Origin: Alphaproteobacteria bacterium UBA2903
GTDB lineage: Bacteria > Pseudomonadota > Alphaproteobacteria > CAAGCB01 > CAG-977
Assembly (NCBI GenBank): GCA_002349565.1
Contig: DEDN01000004.1
Coordinates: 1-63,168, forward strand
Direction: 5' to 3'
DNA length: 63,168 bases
Part shown: one piece after another, positions 55,793 through 63,168 of the stretch
How positions within the stretch are numbered: position 1 is the first letter of the stretch
Layout: the number at the start of each line of letters is the position of its first letter
Notes under the pieces: generated by a model
The model's input: the letters and a program-made list of their open reading frames with translations, nothing else
The model's database searches: none
Told to the model about the DNA's origin: nothing
Position numbers and translations under genes: made by a program

Positions 55793-56458
55793 TTATCTGA
55801 ACGTAAAGCGCGCGCCGACAAGGATTTCGTTGGCTTTGGTTTTGATGCCGTCAAACTTGCCGAAATCGGCGTAACGGTATCCGAAATCCCACGACAGCGC
55901 TTCGGTCGCTTCGTACGTCAGCCCCGCGGACAAACCGTAAGTGAATTTGGTTTTGGACAGATTTTCTTTGACCCCCGAATAGGTTGAGCCGTATTTGGCT
56001 CTGCCCATACCGACGCCGACACCCAGATAGGGGCGGACTTTGGCGGCGGTCGGCAAATCGACATAACCGTTAATCATATACGACTGAACGGTCGGCTTCA
56101 GCTTCAGCCCTTGAGTTTTTTCACTTTTGCCGCTGCGCCATGCATACGCGAATTCGACGCGGAAATTGTCGGTGATTTTCGTTCCGACAGCCGTTTCGAA
56201 ACCGCCGTTGTAAAAGGTTTCGTCGACTTTGATGCCCAAGTCTTCAACATTCGCCGTGCCTTTCTGGAACGAAGCGATGCCGCGAATGCCGAAATACGGT
56301 GTGACTTCGATGTTCTTCGCTTCCTTGTCGGAGCGAACGGGTTCTTCCTGCTGTTGTTGATAAGGACGAGCCTGACGCGTCTGTCGAGCGGTCTGCGCCT
56401 GCGCGGAGGCGGAAAACAAAGCGACCAAAGCCGCCGACATAATCAAAGTTTTATTCAT
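55793..56458 (-). CDS. Small outer-membrane beta-barrel protein
   Basis: A 221-aa OmpA/Omp25-like porin or surface barrel. The N-terminus is a signal peptide (TLIMSAALVALFSASAQA), followed by a Gln/Arg-rich linker and then eight amphipathic strands (VTPYFGIRGIASF; FETAVGTKITDNFRVEFAYAW; YMINGYVDLP; VRPYLGVGVGMGRAKYGS; FTYGLSAGLTYEATEALSWDFGYRY) ending with the outer-membrane signature ...LVGARFTFR with a terminal aromatic residue. The function is probably structural or adhesive; it has no catalytic motif. Confidence 0.88.
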   Translation of the reverse strand: MNKTLIMSAALVALFSASAQAQTARQTRQARPYQQQQEEPVRSDKEAKNIEVTPYFGIRGIASFQKGTANVEDLGIKVDETFYNGGFETAVGTKITDNFRVEFAYAWRSGKSEKTQGLKLKPTVQSYMINGYVDLPTAAKVRPYLGVGVGMGRAKYGSTYSGVKENLSKTKFTYGLSAGLTYEATEALSWDFGYRYADFGKFDGIKTKANEILVGARFTFR

Positions 56459-56598
56459 TACGGAATTCTCCTATCCGATAAGGTTGAACAATAACGCGCA
56501 TTGTACACCAAATCGTCAGGCGGGGCAAAAGAAAACACTTTCCTTTAAAAACGTTTTAGAGTGTAATAAGTCGGTTTCAATCAAGGATTCAAACATCG

Positions 56599-59334
56599 AT
56601 GTCGGGCGCGATTGCATTGTCGGCGGGACTGAACCGCTTTACGGCGGGGGATTCGCAGGGGAACTTCACCCCTTTGGCGACGCCGCGCGACGTGTACGCT
56701 TTTACCCGCAACAGCCCCGTTTTGCTGTGCAACCGTTCTTTGATAAAAGGCAGGCTGGGAACGCAAATGCCCCGCGTCGTTCTGGACGTTTTGGAGCTGT
56801 TCGCCTTTGTCTGCCCCGCCTGTCCCGTCGTGCCGACAATCAAAGAGCTTGCCCGTTTTTTGAATATGACCGTTCCCGTCAACGGAGCGGAAGAAGTCCG
56901 CGCGCTGTTTTCCATGGTGCGGATTTTGCTGGGCAAGCTTGCCGCCCTTGACCCGAACGAGCGCAAAAAAGCCGTGTCGTTGGCTTTGGCGATGACGCGC
57001 AGTGCGAATTGGATTTGGGGCGCGGACGTTTTGTCGGCTTTGGGAACGGCGGAATCGAAATCGGGACTGGCGGGGCTGACGGGCTTTGCGGTGTGGGACG
57101 GATTGCCCGACTGGACGGAAAGCGCGCCCGCCGAACCTGCGGGGACTTTGCCCGTGCTGCCCGACGAAGCGGGACAACGCCTGTCCGAACTTTTATCCCG
57201 CGCCGATTCGCCCGAAACGCGCGCCGACCAAGTCGCTTATTCCCGCGTGGTGTCCAAAGCGTTCAATCCGCGTTCCGACGCGGGCTTTCCCGTATCCGTG
57301 CTGGCGCAGGCGGGGACGGGAATCGGCAAGACTTTGGGCTATCTTGCCCCCGCCAGCGTGTGGAGCGACAAAAACGCGGGATCCGTGTGGATAAGCACGT
57401 TCACCCGCACTTTGCAAAAACAGCTGGACAGCGAACTGAGCCGCGTGTTCCCCGACCCGCAAATCAAGCGGCGCGCCGTCGTCATCCGCAAAGGACGCGA
57501 AAACTATATGTGTCTGCTGAACTTTGCCGAAGCCGTCGGCAGAATTCCCGCCAATCCGATGTCGGCTTTGCCTTTGGGGCTGATAGCGCGGTGGGTGGCG
57601 GCAACCAAAGACGGCGATATGAACGGCGGTGATTTCCCCGGCTGGATGGCGGATATGATTAACGCGGCAAGCTTGGCGAACTTGACGGACAAGCGCGGGG
57701 AATGTCTGTACGCGCAATGCCCGCACTACAAAAAATGCTTTGTCGAAAAGATTTTGCGCCGTTCCCGCCATGCCAAAATCGTCGTTGCCAACCATGCTTT
57801 GGTGATGACTCAGCTGGCGGGCGCGACCGAAGACATCACTTTGCCGACCCGCTATCTGTTTGACGAAGGGCATCAGCTGTTCGCGGCGGCGGACGACATT
57901 TTCGCGGGCGAAATCAACGTGCGCGAAGGCTTGGAAATGCGCCGCATCCTGTTCGGAACGGAAGACGCCAAAAAAACGGGGCGCACGCACGGGCTTCGCC
58001 GCAGAGCGGAGGATTTGATACTGCTTGACCCCGACATCGCCGCAGGCGTCGACGAACTGCTGGAACATGCAAGCTTTCTGCCGCAGGGCGGAGCTTTGGC
58101 GCGCATCAAAAACAGAACGCCGTCGGGGGAATTCGAGCGCTTTTTAACTCAAATTTACAGACAGGTTTTGGCGCGCACCGACAAAACGGACGCGCAATAC
58201 TCTTTGGAATGCGAACCGCGCCCCGTCGACGCGGAACTGTCAAAAACCGCCGTCGAGCTTTACGGCGACATCAAAATTGCCGAAACCGCGGCGTATTCCT
58301 TAATCGGGCGGATTGAACGCTATATCGACAAAAACGCGGGGACAATCGAAACGGCGGACAAACAGCGATATTCGGCGGTGATTCGGTCCTTGCGCAAAAC
58401 GGTCGCCGAACCGCTGTCCGTGTGGCGCGTCATGCTGGAACAGTTGGATTTGAAAACGCCAGCCGACTTTGTGGACTGGCTGGAAATCACCCGCACGGAC
58501 GGGCTGGACAGCGATGTCGGATACCACCGCCATTGGGTTGACCCGACGATTCCGTTCGCGCACGTTTTGGGGCAGGCGGCGCACGGCGTTCTGGTCACTT
58601 CCGCGACACTAAAGGACAACAGCGGCGATTCCGAAACGGACTGGAAAAACGCTTTGAAGCGAACGGGATTGGCGCATTTTCAATCGGAAGACACGCTGAC
58701 GACGGCGGCATACAAATCCCCGTTCGATTATGCGAACAATTCGCGGATTTTCATCATTACCGACGTGGACAAGAACGACGCCGCGCAGGTCGCCGCCGCT
58801 TACCGCGAGCTGTTTTTGGCTTCAAACGGCGGGGCGCTGGGCATTTTCACGGCAATCCGCCGATTGAAAGACGTTTACAGACGCTTGAAAGAACCGCTGG
58901 GGGCGAACGGCATCGATTTGCTGGCGCAGCACGTCGACACGGTGAACCTGCAAACGCTGCTGGACATTTTCCGCGCCGAAGAGGAAACCTGCCTGCTCGG
59001 CACGGACGCGGTGCGCGACGGAATCGACGTTCCGGGGAAATCGCTGCGCATGATTGTATTCGACCGCGTGCCGTGGAATCGCCCCGACATCGCGCACAAA
59101 GCCCGCAAATCCGCGTTCGGCGAGGCGGGGGAGGCATACAACCTGATGCTGGTGCGCATGAAGCTGGCGCAGGCGTTCGGACGGCTGATCCGCAAACACG
59201 ACGACAAAGGCGTGTTTGTCATGCTTGACCGCGCCTTGCCGTCGGAAACGCTGACCGCGTTCCCGCCCGAAACCCCGATTGAAAAAACGGGCTTAAAGGA
59301 CGCTTTGCTGAAAATCAAAGAGTTCTTGGGGTGA
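56599..59334 (+). CDS. dinG: DinG-type Fe-S DNA helicase
   Basis: ATP-dependent superfamily 2 helicase of the XPD/DinG group. The 911-aa chain has a ~200-aa N-terminal extension typical of alphaproteobacterial members, Walker A AQAGTGIGKT (about residue 235), four candidate cluster cysteines (YMCLL near 303, then CLYAQCPHYKKC near 370), the DEGH box (FDEGHQL, about 421), and C-terminal motifs with LGTDAVRDGIDVPG and QAFGRLIRKHDDKG (motif VI). Probably unwinds forks or R-loops in DNA repair. Monocistronic. The exact subgroup is inferred. Confidence 0.9.
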   Translation: MSGAIALSAGLNRFTAGDSQGNFTPLATPRDVYAFTRNSPVLLCNRSLIKGRLGTQMPRVVLDVLELFAFVCPACPVVPTIKELARFLNMTVPVNGAEEVRALFSMVRILLGKLAALDPNERKKAVSLALAMTRSANWIWGADVLSALGTAESKSGLAGLTGFAVWDGLPDWTESAPAEPAGTLPVLPDEAGQRLSELLSRADSPETRADQVAYSRVVSKAFNPRSDAGFPVSVLAQAGTGIGKTLGYLAPASVWSDKNAGSVWISTFTRTLQKQLDSELSRVFPDPQIKRRAVVIRKGRENYMCLLNFAEAVGRIPANPMSALPLGLIARWVAATKDGDMNGGDFPGWMADMINAASLANLTDKRGECLYAQCPHYKKCFVEKILRRSRHAKIVVANHALVMTQLAGATEDITLPTRYLFDEGHQLFAAADDIFAGEINVREGLEMRRILFGTEDAKKTGRTHGLRRRAEDLILLDPDIAAGVDELLEHASFLPQGGALARIKNRTPSGEFERFLTQIYRQVLARTDKTDAQYSLECEPRPVDAELSKTAVELYGDIKIAETAAYSLIGRIERYIDKNAGTIETADKQRYSAVIRSLRKTVAEPLSVWRVMLEQLDLKTPADFVDWLEITRTDGLDSDVGYHRHWVDPTIPFAHVLGQAAHGVLVTSATLKDNSGDSETDWKNALKRTGLAHFQSEDTLTTAAYKSPFDYANNSRIFIITDVDKNDAAQVAAAYRELFLASNGGALGIFTAIRRLKDVYRRLKEPLGANGIDLLAQHVDTVNLQTLLDIFRAEEETCLLGTDAVRDGIDVPGKSLRMIVFDRVPWNRPDIAHKARKSAFGEAGEAYNLMLVRMKLAQAFGRLIRKHDDKGVFVMLDRALPSETLTAFPPETPIEKTGLKDALLKIKEFLG

Positions 59335-59341
59335 TTTTTTA

Positions 59342-59388
59342 GAAAAACGTGATTCAAACGACGGGTTTGATGTTGAAAAACGTGATTC
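59342..59388 (+). repeat. Direct repeat of 14 bases
   Basis: GAAAAACGTGATTC occurs at 59342-59355 and again at 59375-59388. It follows the helicase gene and precedes the terminator. Meaning unknown; both copies are in an AT-rich stretch. Confidence 0.6.
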
Positions 59389-59394
59389 CGTTAA

Positions 59395-59420
59395 AAAGCC
59401 CGCTTGAAAAAGCGGGCTTT
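59395..59420 (+). terminator. Terminator after the helicase gene
   Basis: AAAGCCCGCTT, loop GAAA, AAGCGGGCTTT, symmetric and strong. It may also serve the minus-strand lipoprotein gene. Confidence 0.88.
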
Positions 59421-59461
59421 CGCTACAATGGATAAAGAAGACTTTCTAGAACTTGGAATGA

Positions 59462-60058
59462 TTATAAAAATTCAGGTATTTTTCCACATTTTTCTTTAAT
59501 ATTTTTTATCAAATCCTCTGTGGAAATTTCAATCTCTTCTGACTTTCGGAAACGGTATCTAAACGCCTCTTTAACCACACAATCGCAATTTTTCATATTT
59601 TCTTCAGTATTTGTTTTTTCATCGGATGCGTAAATCAATTTGCATTCATTTATGCTATTCTCCATATATTCATTTAATTGTGCAACAGCTTCTTGTTCGT
59701 TTTCGGGAGCATATTTAAATGCCCAGCGTATTCTGGGAACCGTATTCAAACCACTTTTTGATTCATATCGGTATATACCGTCTTGCACAGCGCATTTGCC
59801 GACTGGAGAAGTAACGAACATGCCGTCATAGTAATCGACATTTCGTTGAGGAGTTAGCAATACAATGGCTCCAAAGCAATAATCTTCGTCATTTTTTTTA
59901 CAATTATACGCCAAAGCGTAATTTACAGGCAAAGTCTGGAAAATTTTAAAGCGTTCCATATCTATACAATGTTCATTTTTTCTTTTATTTGACAATGCCA
60001 AATTGTCTCCCGTACAGGAAACAAGAAAAAAACATAAAACTAACAAGTATTTTTTCAT
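59462..60058 (-). CDS. AT-rich lipoprotein gene, unknown function
   Basis: A 198-aa precursor with signal peptide and lipobox (LLVLCFFLVSC, Cys 15). The mature part is rich in Asn, Lys, Glu and Tyr and holds about nine cysteines in several pairs (NEHCID, AYNCKK, DYCFGA, GKCAVQ, INECKL, NCDC), probably for disulfides. No family recognised. The base composition is clearly lower in GC than every neighbour, with long A/T runs, suggesting recent acquisition. The ATG at 60058 opens the signal peptide and is preferred over an upstream in-frame start. Confidence 0.7.
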   Translation of the reverse strand: MKKYLLVLCFFLVSCTGDNLALSNKRKNEHCIDMERFKIFQTLPVNYALAYNCKKNDEDYCFGAIVLLTPQRNVDYYDGMFVTSPVGKCAVQDGIYRYESKSGLNTVPRIRWAFKYAPENEQEAVAQLNEYMENSINECKLIYASDEKTNTEENMKNCDCVVKEAFRYRFRKSEEIEISTEDLIKNIKEKCGKIPEFL

Positions 60059-60166
60059 CAAATATGCCTTTTGATTGAGTGCAAGCAAAAACTTCACAAA
60101 CGCAAGGATAGCCTATCAAATCAATCGGTTTAATGCAAGAATGTTTAGCGCGCGTCGACCTTTCCC

Positions 60167-60194
60167 TTGACTTTCGCCCCCCAACGGGTAGAAA
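60167..60194 (+). promoter_or_regulatory. Promoter upstream of the gltX fragment
   Basis: TTGACT, 16-base spacer, TAGAAA, followed by a ribosome site AAAAGGA (60217-60223) nine bases before the ATG of the gltX-like fragment. Confidence 0.45.
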
Positions 60195-60231
60195 TTAGGC
60201 AAAACGTTTTTTATTGAAAAGGATTGTCCCC

Positions 60232-60273
60232 ATGGAAGTCAGAAGCAGATTCGCCCCGTCCCCGCCGTTTTGA
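60232..60273 (+). pseudogene. gltX: 5' end of glutamyl-tRNA synthetase gene, truncated at a junction
   Basis: The 13 codons read MEVRSRFAPSPPF and then stop. VRSRFAPSP is the near-invariant N-terminus of GltX (VRTRFAPSPTG), with a normal promoter and ribosome site. After FAPSP the family continues with TG and a HIGH motif, but here the frame meets a stop immediately. The sequence has been joined to larC through the shared stretch TCGCCCCGTCCCCG. Either a real deletion or an assembly chimera. Confidence 0.7.
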
Positions 60274-60929
60274 ACATCGCTGCCGCGCACGGCATCGCGT
60301 TGCGCCCGACGGACACAAACGGGGAAATGGTGACGCCGACGGGCATCGCCGCCGCCGCGGTTTTGCGGACGCGCGACACTTTGCCCGCTTCCTATAAAGT
60401 CTTGAAAACAGGCATCGGTTTGGGCAAGCGCGATTTCGGACACGCGAACTTTTTGCGTGCGATGATAATCGAGGACGCCGACACAGACGGCAAGCTTTAC
60501 ATCATCGAAACGAACATTGACGATTCCACCGCCGAAGAATTGGGCATGACCATGGAAAAGCTGTTCGGCGCGGGCGCGTATGACGTCCACTTCGAGCCGT
60601 GCTTTATGAAGAAAAACCGCCCCGCGTACATGTTGCGGGCGATTGTTCCCGAAAAGCTCCTCTCCACGGCGGAAAACATCATTTTTGCCAACACGACGAC
60701 CATCGGACTGCGCAAATACGCGGTCGAACGCCGCTGTATGGAGCGTGAAATCCGCCCCGTCGCGATTTCCGCGGGAACGGTGCTGGTCAAAAAATGTTGG
60801 ACGGACGGCATTGTGCGCTACAATCCCGAATATGAAAGCGTCAAAGCGTTAAGCGAACAAACGGGCATTTCGTTCCGCAAGCTTTACGATGAAGCGCGCA
60901 AAACGGCAGAGGAACGGGACAATGCTTGA
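60252..60929 (+). pseudogene. larC: 5'-truncated larC (nickel-pincer cofactor biosynthesis)
   Basis: LarC inserts nickel into the pincer cofactor of lactate racemase, using CTP. The open frame here keeps only the C-terminal ~225 residues: PVPAVLNIAAAHGIAL, GEMVTPTGIAAAAVL, KTGIGLGKRDFGHANFLRAM, IETNIDDSTAEELGMTMEKLFGAGAYDV, FMKKNRPAYML, TTTIGLRKYAVERR. A full LarC is ~400 residues and begins with a FxCFSGxSGDM-type region, which is absent. No start codon for LarC is present; the frame just upstream belongs to the gltX fragment. As it stands it is unlikely to be functional. It overlaps larE by eight bases. Confidence 0.8.
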
Positions 60930-61725
60930 CCGTTTGAAGCAACGGCTAGCCCCTTTGACGGACGGCGGAATCGCGCTGGCGTTTTCGGGCGGCGTGGACA
61001 GTTCGCTTTTACTGGCGGTCTTGGCGGAAATGGCGGCGGAAAAGCCGTTCAAGTTCGTAGCTTTGACCATGCAGACGGTACTGCAATCCCCCGCCGAAGC
61101 CGAACAGGCGGCGGCTTTCGCCAAAAAATTCGGGGCGGAACACCATATTTTCACGTTCAACCCGTTTGCGGTCGAAGCCGTCCGTTTCAACCGCACCGAC
61201 CGCTGTTACCATTGCAAAAAGGCTGTCTTTGCGCAATTTGCCGACTATGCGGCGGCGCACGGCTTGCGGCACATCATCGACGGCACGAACGGCGACGATG
61301 CGCACGTTTACCGCCCCGGACGCAAAGCGCTGAAAGAAATGGGCGTTCTGTCGCCTCTGTCCGAATTTTCCAAATCGGAAATCCGCGCTTTGTCGGCACA
61401 GCTGGGATTGTCCACGGCATCCAAGCCCGCCGCCCCGTGTTTGGCAACGCGCTTTCCGTACGATACGGAGCTGACGGACGAAAAAATCGCGCGCGCGGCG
61501 CAGAGCGAAGCGGCATTGAAAGCCCTGTTTCCCGATTTCGGCAACATCCGCCTGCGCGTTCACGGCAATCTGGCGCGGGTTGAAGTGCCGCAATCCGCTT
61601 TGCCCGCCGCCGTCGAACAAGCGGCAAAAATCGCAAACACTTTGAAAAACATCGGATTTGATTATGTCACGCTGGATTTGGAGGGATTCCGTTCCGGCAG
61701 TTTCGACATCGGATTGAAAGGATAA
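60922..61725 (+). CDS. larE: LarE, ATP-dependent sacrificial sulfur transferase
   Basis: PP-loop ATPase that adenylates the precursor and donates sulfur to the nickel-pincer nucleotide. The 267-aa chain has the pyrophosphatase loop FSGGVDSSLL, RCYHCKKAVF, DGTNGDDAHVYRPG, and KPAAPCLATRFPYDTEL; the Cys in PCLATRF corresponds to the sacrificial cysteine of characterised LarE. The ATG at 60922 overlaps larC; a start eleven codons earlier lies within larC and lacks a ribosome site. Followed by a nickel-type permease after four bases. Confidence 0.9.
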   Translation: MLDRLKQRLAPLTDGGIALAFSGGVDSSLLLAVLAEMAAEKPFKFVALTMQTVLQSPAEAEQAAAFAKKFGAEHHIFTFNPFAVEAVRFNRTDRCYHCKKAVFAQFADYAAAHGLRHIIDGTNGDDAHVYRPGRKALKEMGVLSPLSEFSKSEIRALSAQLGLSTASKPAAPCLATRFPYDTELTDEKIARAAQSEAALKALFPDFGNIRLRVHGNLARVEVPQSALPAAVEQAAKIANTLKNIGFDYVTLDLEGFRSGSFDIGLKG

Positions 61726-61729
61726 ACGC

Positions 61730-62383
61730 ATGACAACGACTTTATCGGCTTTGGGAATTACGGCGCTGCTGACGGCGGTCATTCATACGATTATGGGACC
61801 CGACCACTATTTGCCGTTCGTCGCCATCGGCAAAATCCGCGGCTACAGCCTGAAAAAAACGCTGGCGCTGACGTTCGCGTGCGGCATCGGACATATTTTG
61901 AGCGCGCTGCTGATTGCTTTGGCGTTTTTGTATTTTTCCAAATGGCTCAGCGCCGAAAACTTCCAATGGATAGAGGACAACCGCGGCGATGTCGCGGCAT
62001 ACGCGCTTATCGGCTTGGGCGGGGCGTACCTGCTGTGGGCTTTGCGCCACCGCTGGCAGCATAAACACGGCGCGGAACATGCGCACTTTCCCGCCGCCGA
62101 TTCCAAAGGCATTTCCGTTTGGGTGCTGTTCATCATTTTCGTTCTGGGGCCCTGCGAAGCTCTGCTGCCGATTCTGACGGCGTCCAGCGTTTTGGGCATG
62201 TCCGCGGTCGTATCCTGCACTTTAATCTTTTCCATAGCGACGATTGCGACCATGATGCTGGCGGTGACTTTGGGTGTTTTGGGGATTAACGCGCTGCGCT
62301 TCAAACGGCTGGAGGCCTACGCCCATGAAATCGCGGGCGGAACGATTATGGCGTGCGGCGTCGCGATTATCTGCGGCTTGTAA
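61730..62383 (+). CDS. Nickel/cobalt-type permease (UreH/HupE-like)
   Basis: A 217-aa integral membrane protein with about six helices. HTIMGPDHYLPFVAIGKIRGYSL near the N-terminus is the H-x(4)-DH metal-binding signature of the NicO/UreH/HupE superfamily; a His-rich cytoplasmic loop RHRWQHKHGAEHAHF (residues ~105-120) and VLGPCEALLP support metal transport. Directly behind larE it likely supplies nickel for the pincer cofactor, an inference from position. A sulfite exporter-like relative is the alternative. Confidence 0.78.
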   Translation: MTTTLSALGITALLTAVIHTIMGPDHYLPFVAIGKIRGYSLKKTLALTFACGIGHILSALLIALAFLYFSKWLSAENFQWIEDNRGDVAAYALIGLGGAYLLWALRHRWQHKHGAEHAHFPAADSKGISVWVLFIIFVLGPCEALLPILTASSVLGMSAVVSCTLIFSIATIATMMLAVTLGVLGINALRFKRLEAYAHEIAGGTIMACGVAIICGL

Positions 62384-62398
62384 AAAAAGGGGGACACT

Positions 62399-63168
62399 AT
62401 GAAAGCGTTGAAATACCTGCGCATTTTTATCGCCTTGATGGTCGGCGGGGCTGTTGTGCTGCTGTTTTCGGGCAAAGACTATCCCGTCAAAATCCTTGAC
62501 GTTCAATTCACCGCCGCTTTGCAAAGGACGATTCTGGACGGCACGGTGTTTGCCGCCTGCCTGTTTGCGGGAATCATTGTTTTGACGCTGTTGTTCGGCA
62601 GAATCTACTGTTCGACGCTGTGTCCCCTCGGCTTGGCGCAAGAGATTGTCGGTCTGCTGTTTCGCCGCAAAATCCGCCTGCAAAAAAGCAATCCGTTCAA
62701 ATACATCCTTGCCGCTTTGGTGTTCGGCGTTTTAATCGGCGGATCGGCGGCGGTCGTGCGCTGTATCGACCCGTATTCGCTGTTCGGTTCGGCGGCAAGC
62801 GGCGCGTACGTCGGCATCGGGGCGGCGGTCGCGATTGCGTTGATTGCCCTGCTGAAGCGGCGCGCATTCTGCGTTCATATCTGTCCCGTCGGGGCGGTGC
62901 TGGGATTGATTGCCAAACATTCGGTTTTTCAAGTCGGCATTGACAACCGCAAATGCGTTCCCTGCGGCATGTGCGCGGTGAAATGTCCGACGGGCAGCAT
63001 TGATTACAAGAATAAAAAAGTCGACAACGAAACCTGTATCAAATGCTTCAAGTGCATGGGCGTATGCGGGCGCGGCGGGATTCGGTTCGGCAGGATTCCC
63101 GCCTATCCGCTGGCAATGAACGAAAGCCGCCGCAAAATGTTAATCGGCGGGGCGGGATTGGCGGCGGC
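62399..63168 (+). CDS. Membrane-bound 4Fe-4S polyferredoxin (NapH-like), incomplete
   Basis: The open frame continues past the window end, so only the first ~256 residues are visible. It shows an N-terminal helix, the NapH/CcoG motif YCSTLCPLGLAQEIVG (Cys cluster on the cytoplasmic side), VVRCIDPYSLFG, FCVHICPVGAVLG, and two ferredoxin-type clusters: CVPCGMCAVKCPTG and CIKCFKCMGVCG. Close to the cut end MNESRRKMLIGGAGLAAA resembles a Tat-type arginine signal and hints at a second, translocated domain fused at the C-terminus. Electron-transfer role expected; partner unknown. AAGGGGG lies before the ATG. Confidence 0.8.
   Translation, partial: MKALKYLRIFIALMVGGAVVLLFSGKDYPVKILDVQFTAALQRTILDGTVFAACLFAGIIVLTLLFGRIYCSTLCPLGLAQEIVGLLFRRKIRLQKSNPFKYILAALVFGVLIGGSAAVVRCIDPYSLFGSAASGAYVGIGAAVAIALIALLKRRAFCVHICPVGAVLGLIAKHSVFQVGIDNRKCVPCGMCAVKCPTGSIDYKNKKVDNETCIKCFKCMGVCGRGGIRFGRIPAYPLAMNESRRKMLIGGAGLAA

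Noticed and set aside
59428..59499. Short open frame MDKEDFLELGMIIK... after the helicase terminator
   Set aside because: It looked for a moment like a truncated gene start (RimM-like LELG-I), but it has no ribosome site, the ATG lies inside a TACAATGG promoter-like stretch, and it runs antisense into the lipoprotein gene.

Overview
The window looks like a chromosomal piece of an alphaproteobacterium, probably an uncultured host-associated (gut-type) lineage. The gene neighbourhoods point there: aroK-aroB next to a XerD-type recombinase, lptF-lptD-surA-rsmA, yggT-DUF167-folD, ihfB-lapA, ccmF-G-H-I, sfsA-map-radC, divergent tpiA/ppiD, secG-kdsA-eno, and a DHH 'exopolyphosphatase' of the Rhodospirillales kind. 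Genes are tightly packed, with many ATGA or other short overlaps, and most are ordinary housekeeping genes. The lineage is inferred from gene order and sequence style only; there is no rRNA in the window.

Layout. 0-4.3 kb: a type IV pilin-like protein, an unknown protein, then a minus-strand block (J-domain protein, DUF2889, aroB, aroK). 4.3-13.6 kb: a plus-strand block with a 46-aa membrane peptide, a secreted protein, xerD, lptF, lptD, surA, rsmA, yggT, DUF167 and folD. 13.6-18.5 kb (minus): a large putative zinc metallopeptidase, a class III CoA-transferase with accD, lapA, ihfB. 18.7-30 kb: a KefB/C-type antiporter, cytochrome c maturation genes with a strongly degenerate CcmF, feoABC, a Gdx/SugE exporter behind a structured leader, an NhaP2-like antiporter, tldD. 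30-35.8 kb: motAB, a compact type I toxin-antitoxin-like locus, tRNA-Val(CAC), an orphan VirB8-like protein, radC, map, sfsA. 35.8-48.2 kb: periplasmic protein, aldose epimerase, pyruvate kinase, CsoR-like protein, RNase J-like protein with IscX, HNH nuclease, pdxY, tandem DHH phosphoesterases, hydrolase, cysE, tRNA-Met, papain-like protein. 48.2-59.4 kb: eno, kdsA, secG, tpiA, ppiD, oligoendopeptidase F, tRNA-Val(TAC), a beta-barrel protein, a DinG helicase. 59.4-63.2 kb: an AT-rich lipoprotein gene, then a junction where a gltX start is joined to the 3' half of larC, followed by larE, a nickel-type permease and a polyferredoxin cut by the window end.

How the genes work together. LptF, LptD, SurA, PpiD and KdsA serve the Gram-negative outer membrane and lipopolysaccharide. 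The canonical lptG and pdxA are missing from their usual places, while pdxY could provide B6 salvage. Feo, IscX and DinG concern iron and Fe-S. LarC/LarE and the permease would make and feed the nickel-pincer cofactor of lactate racemase-type enzymes, but LarC is broken here. Eno, TpiA and Pyk cover lower glycolysis.

The most notable observation is at 31.74-32.03 kb. A 20-residue hydrophobic peptide has a strong ribosome binding site and a long structured leader, and a convergent promoter (TTGACA-17-TATCCT) drives a predicted ~77-nt antisense RNA that ends in its own intrinsic terminator. This is the textbook architecture of a type I toxin-antitoxin system. Three stand-alone putative enzymes without signal peptides (HEFQH metallopeptidase, HNH nuclease, permuted papain-like protein) form a second group of interest as possible effectors or toxins.
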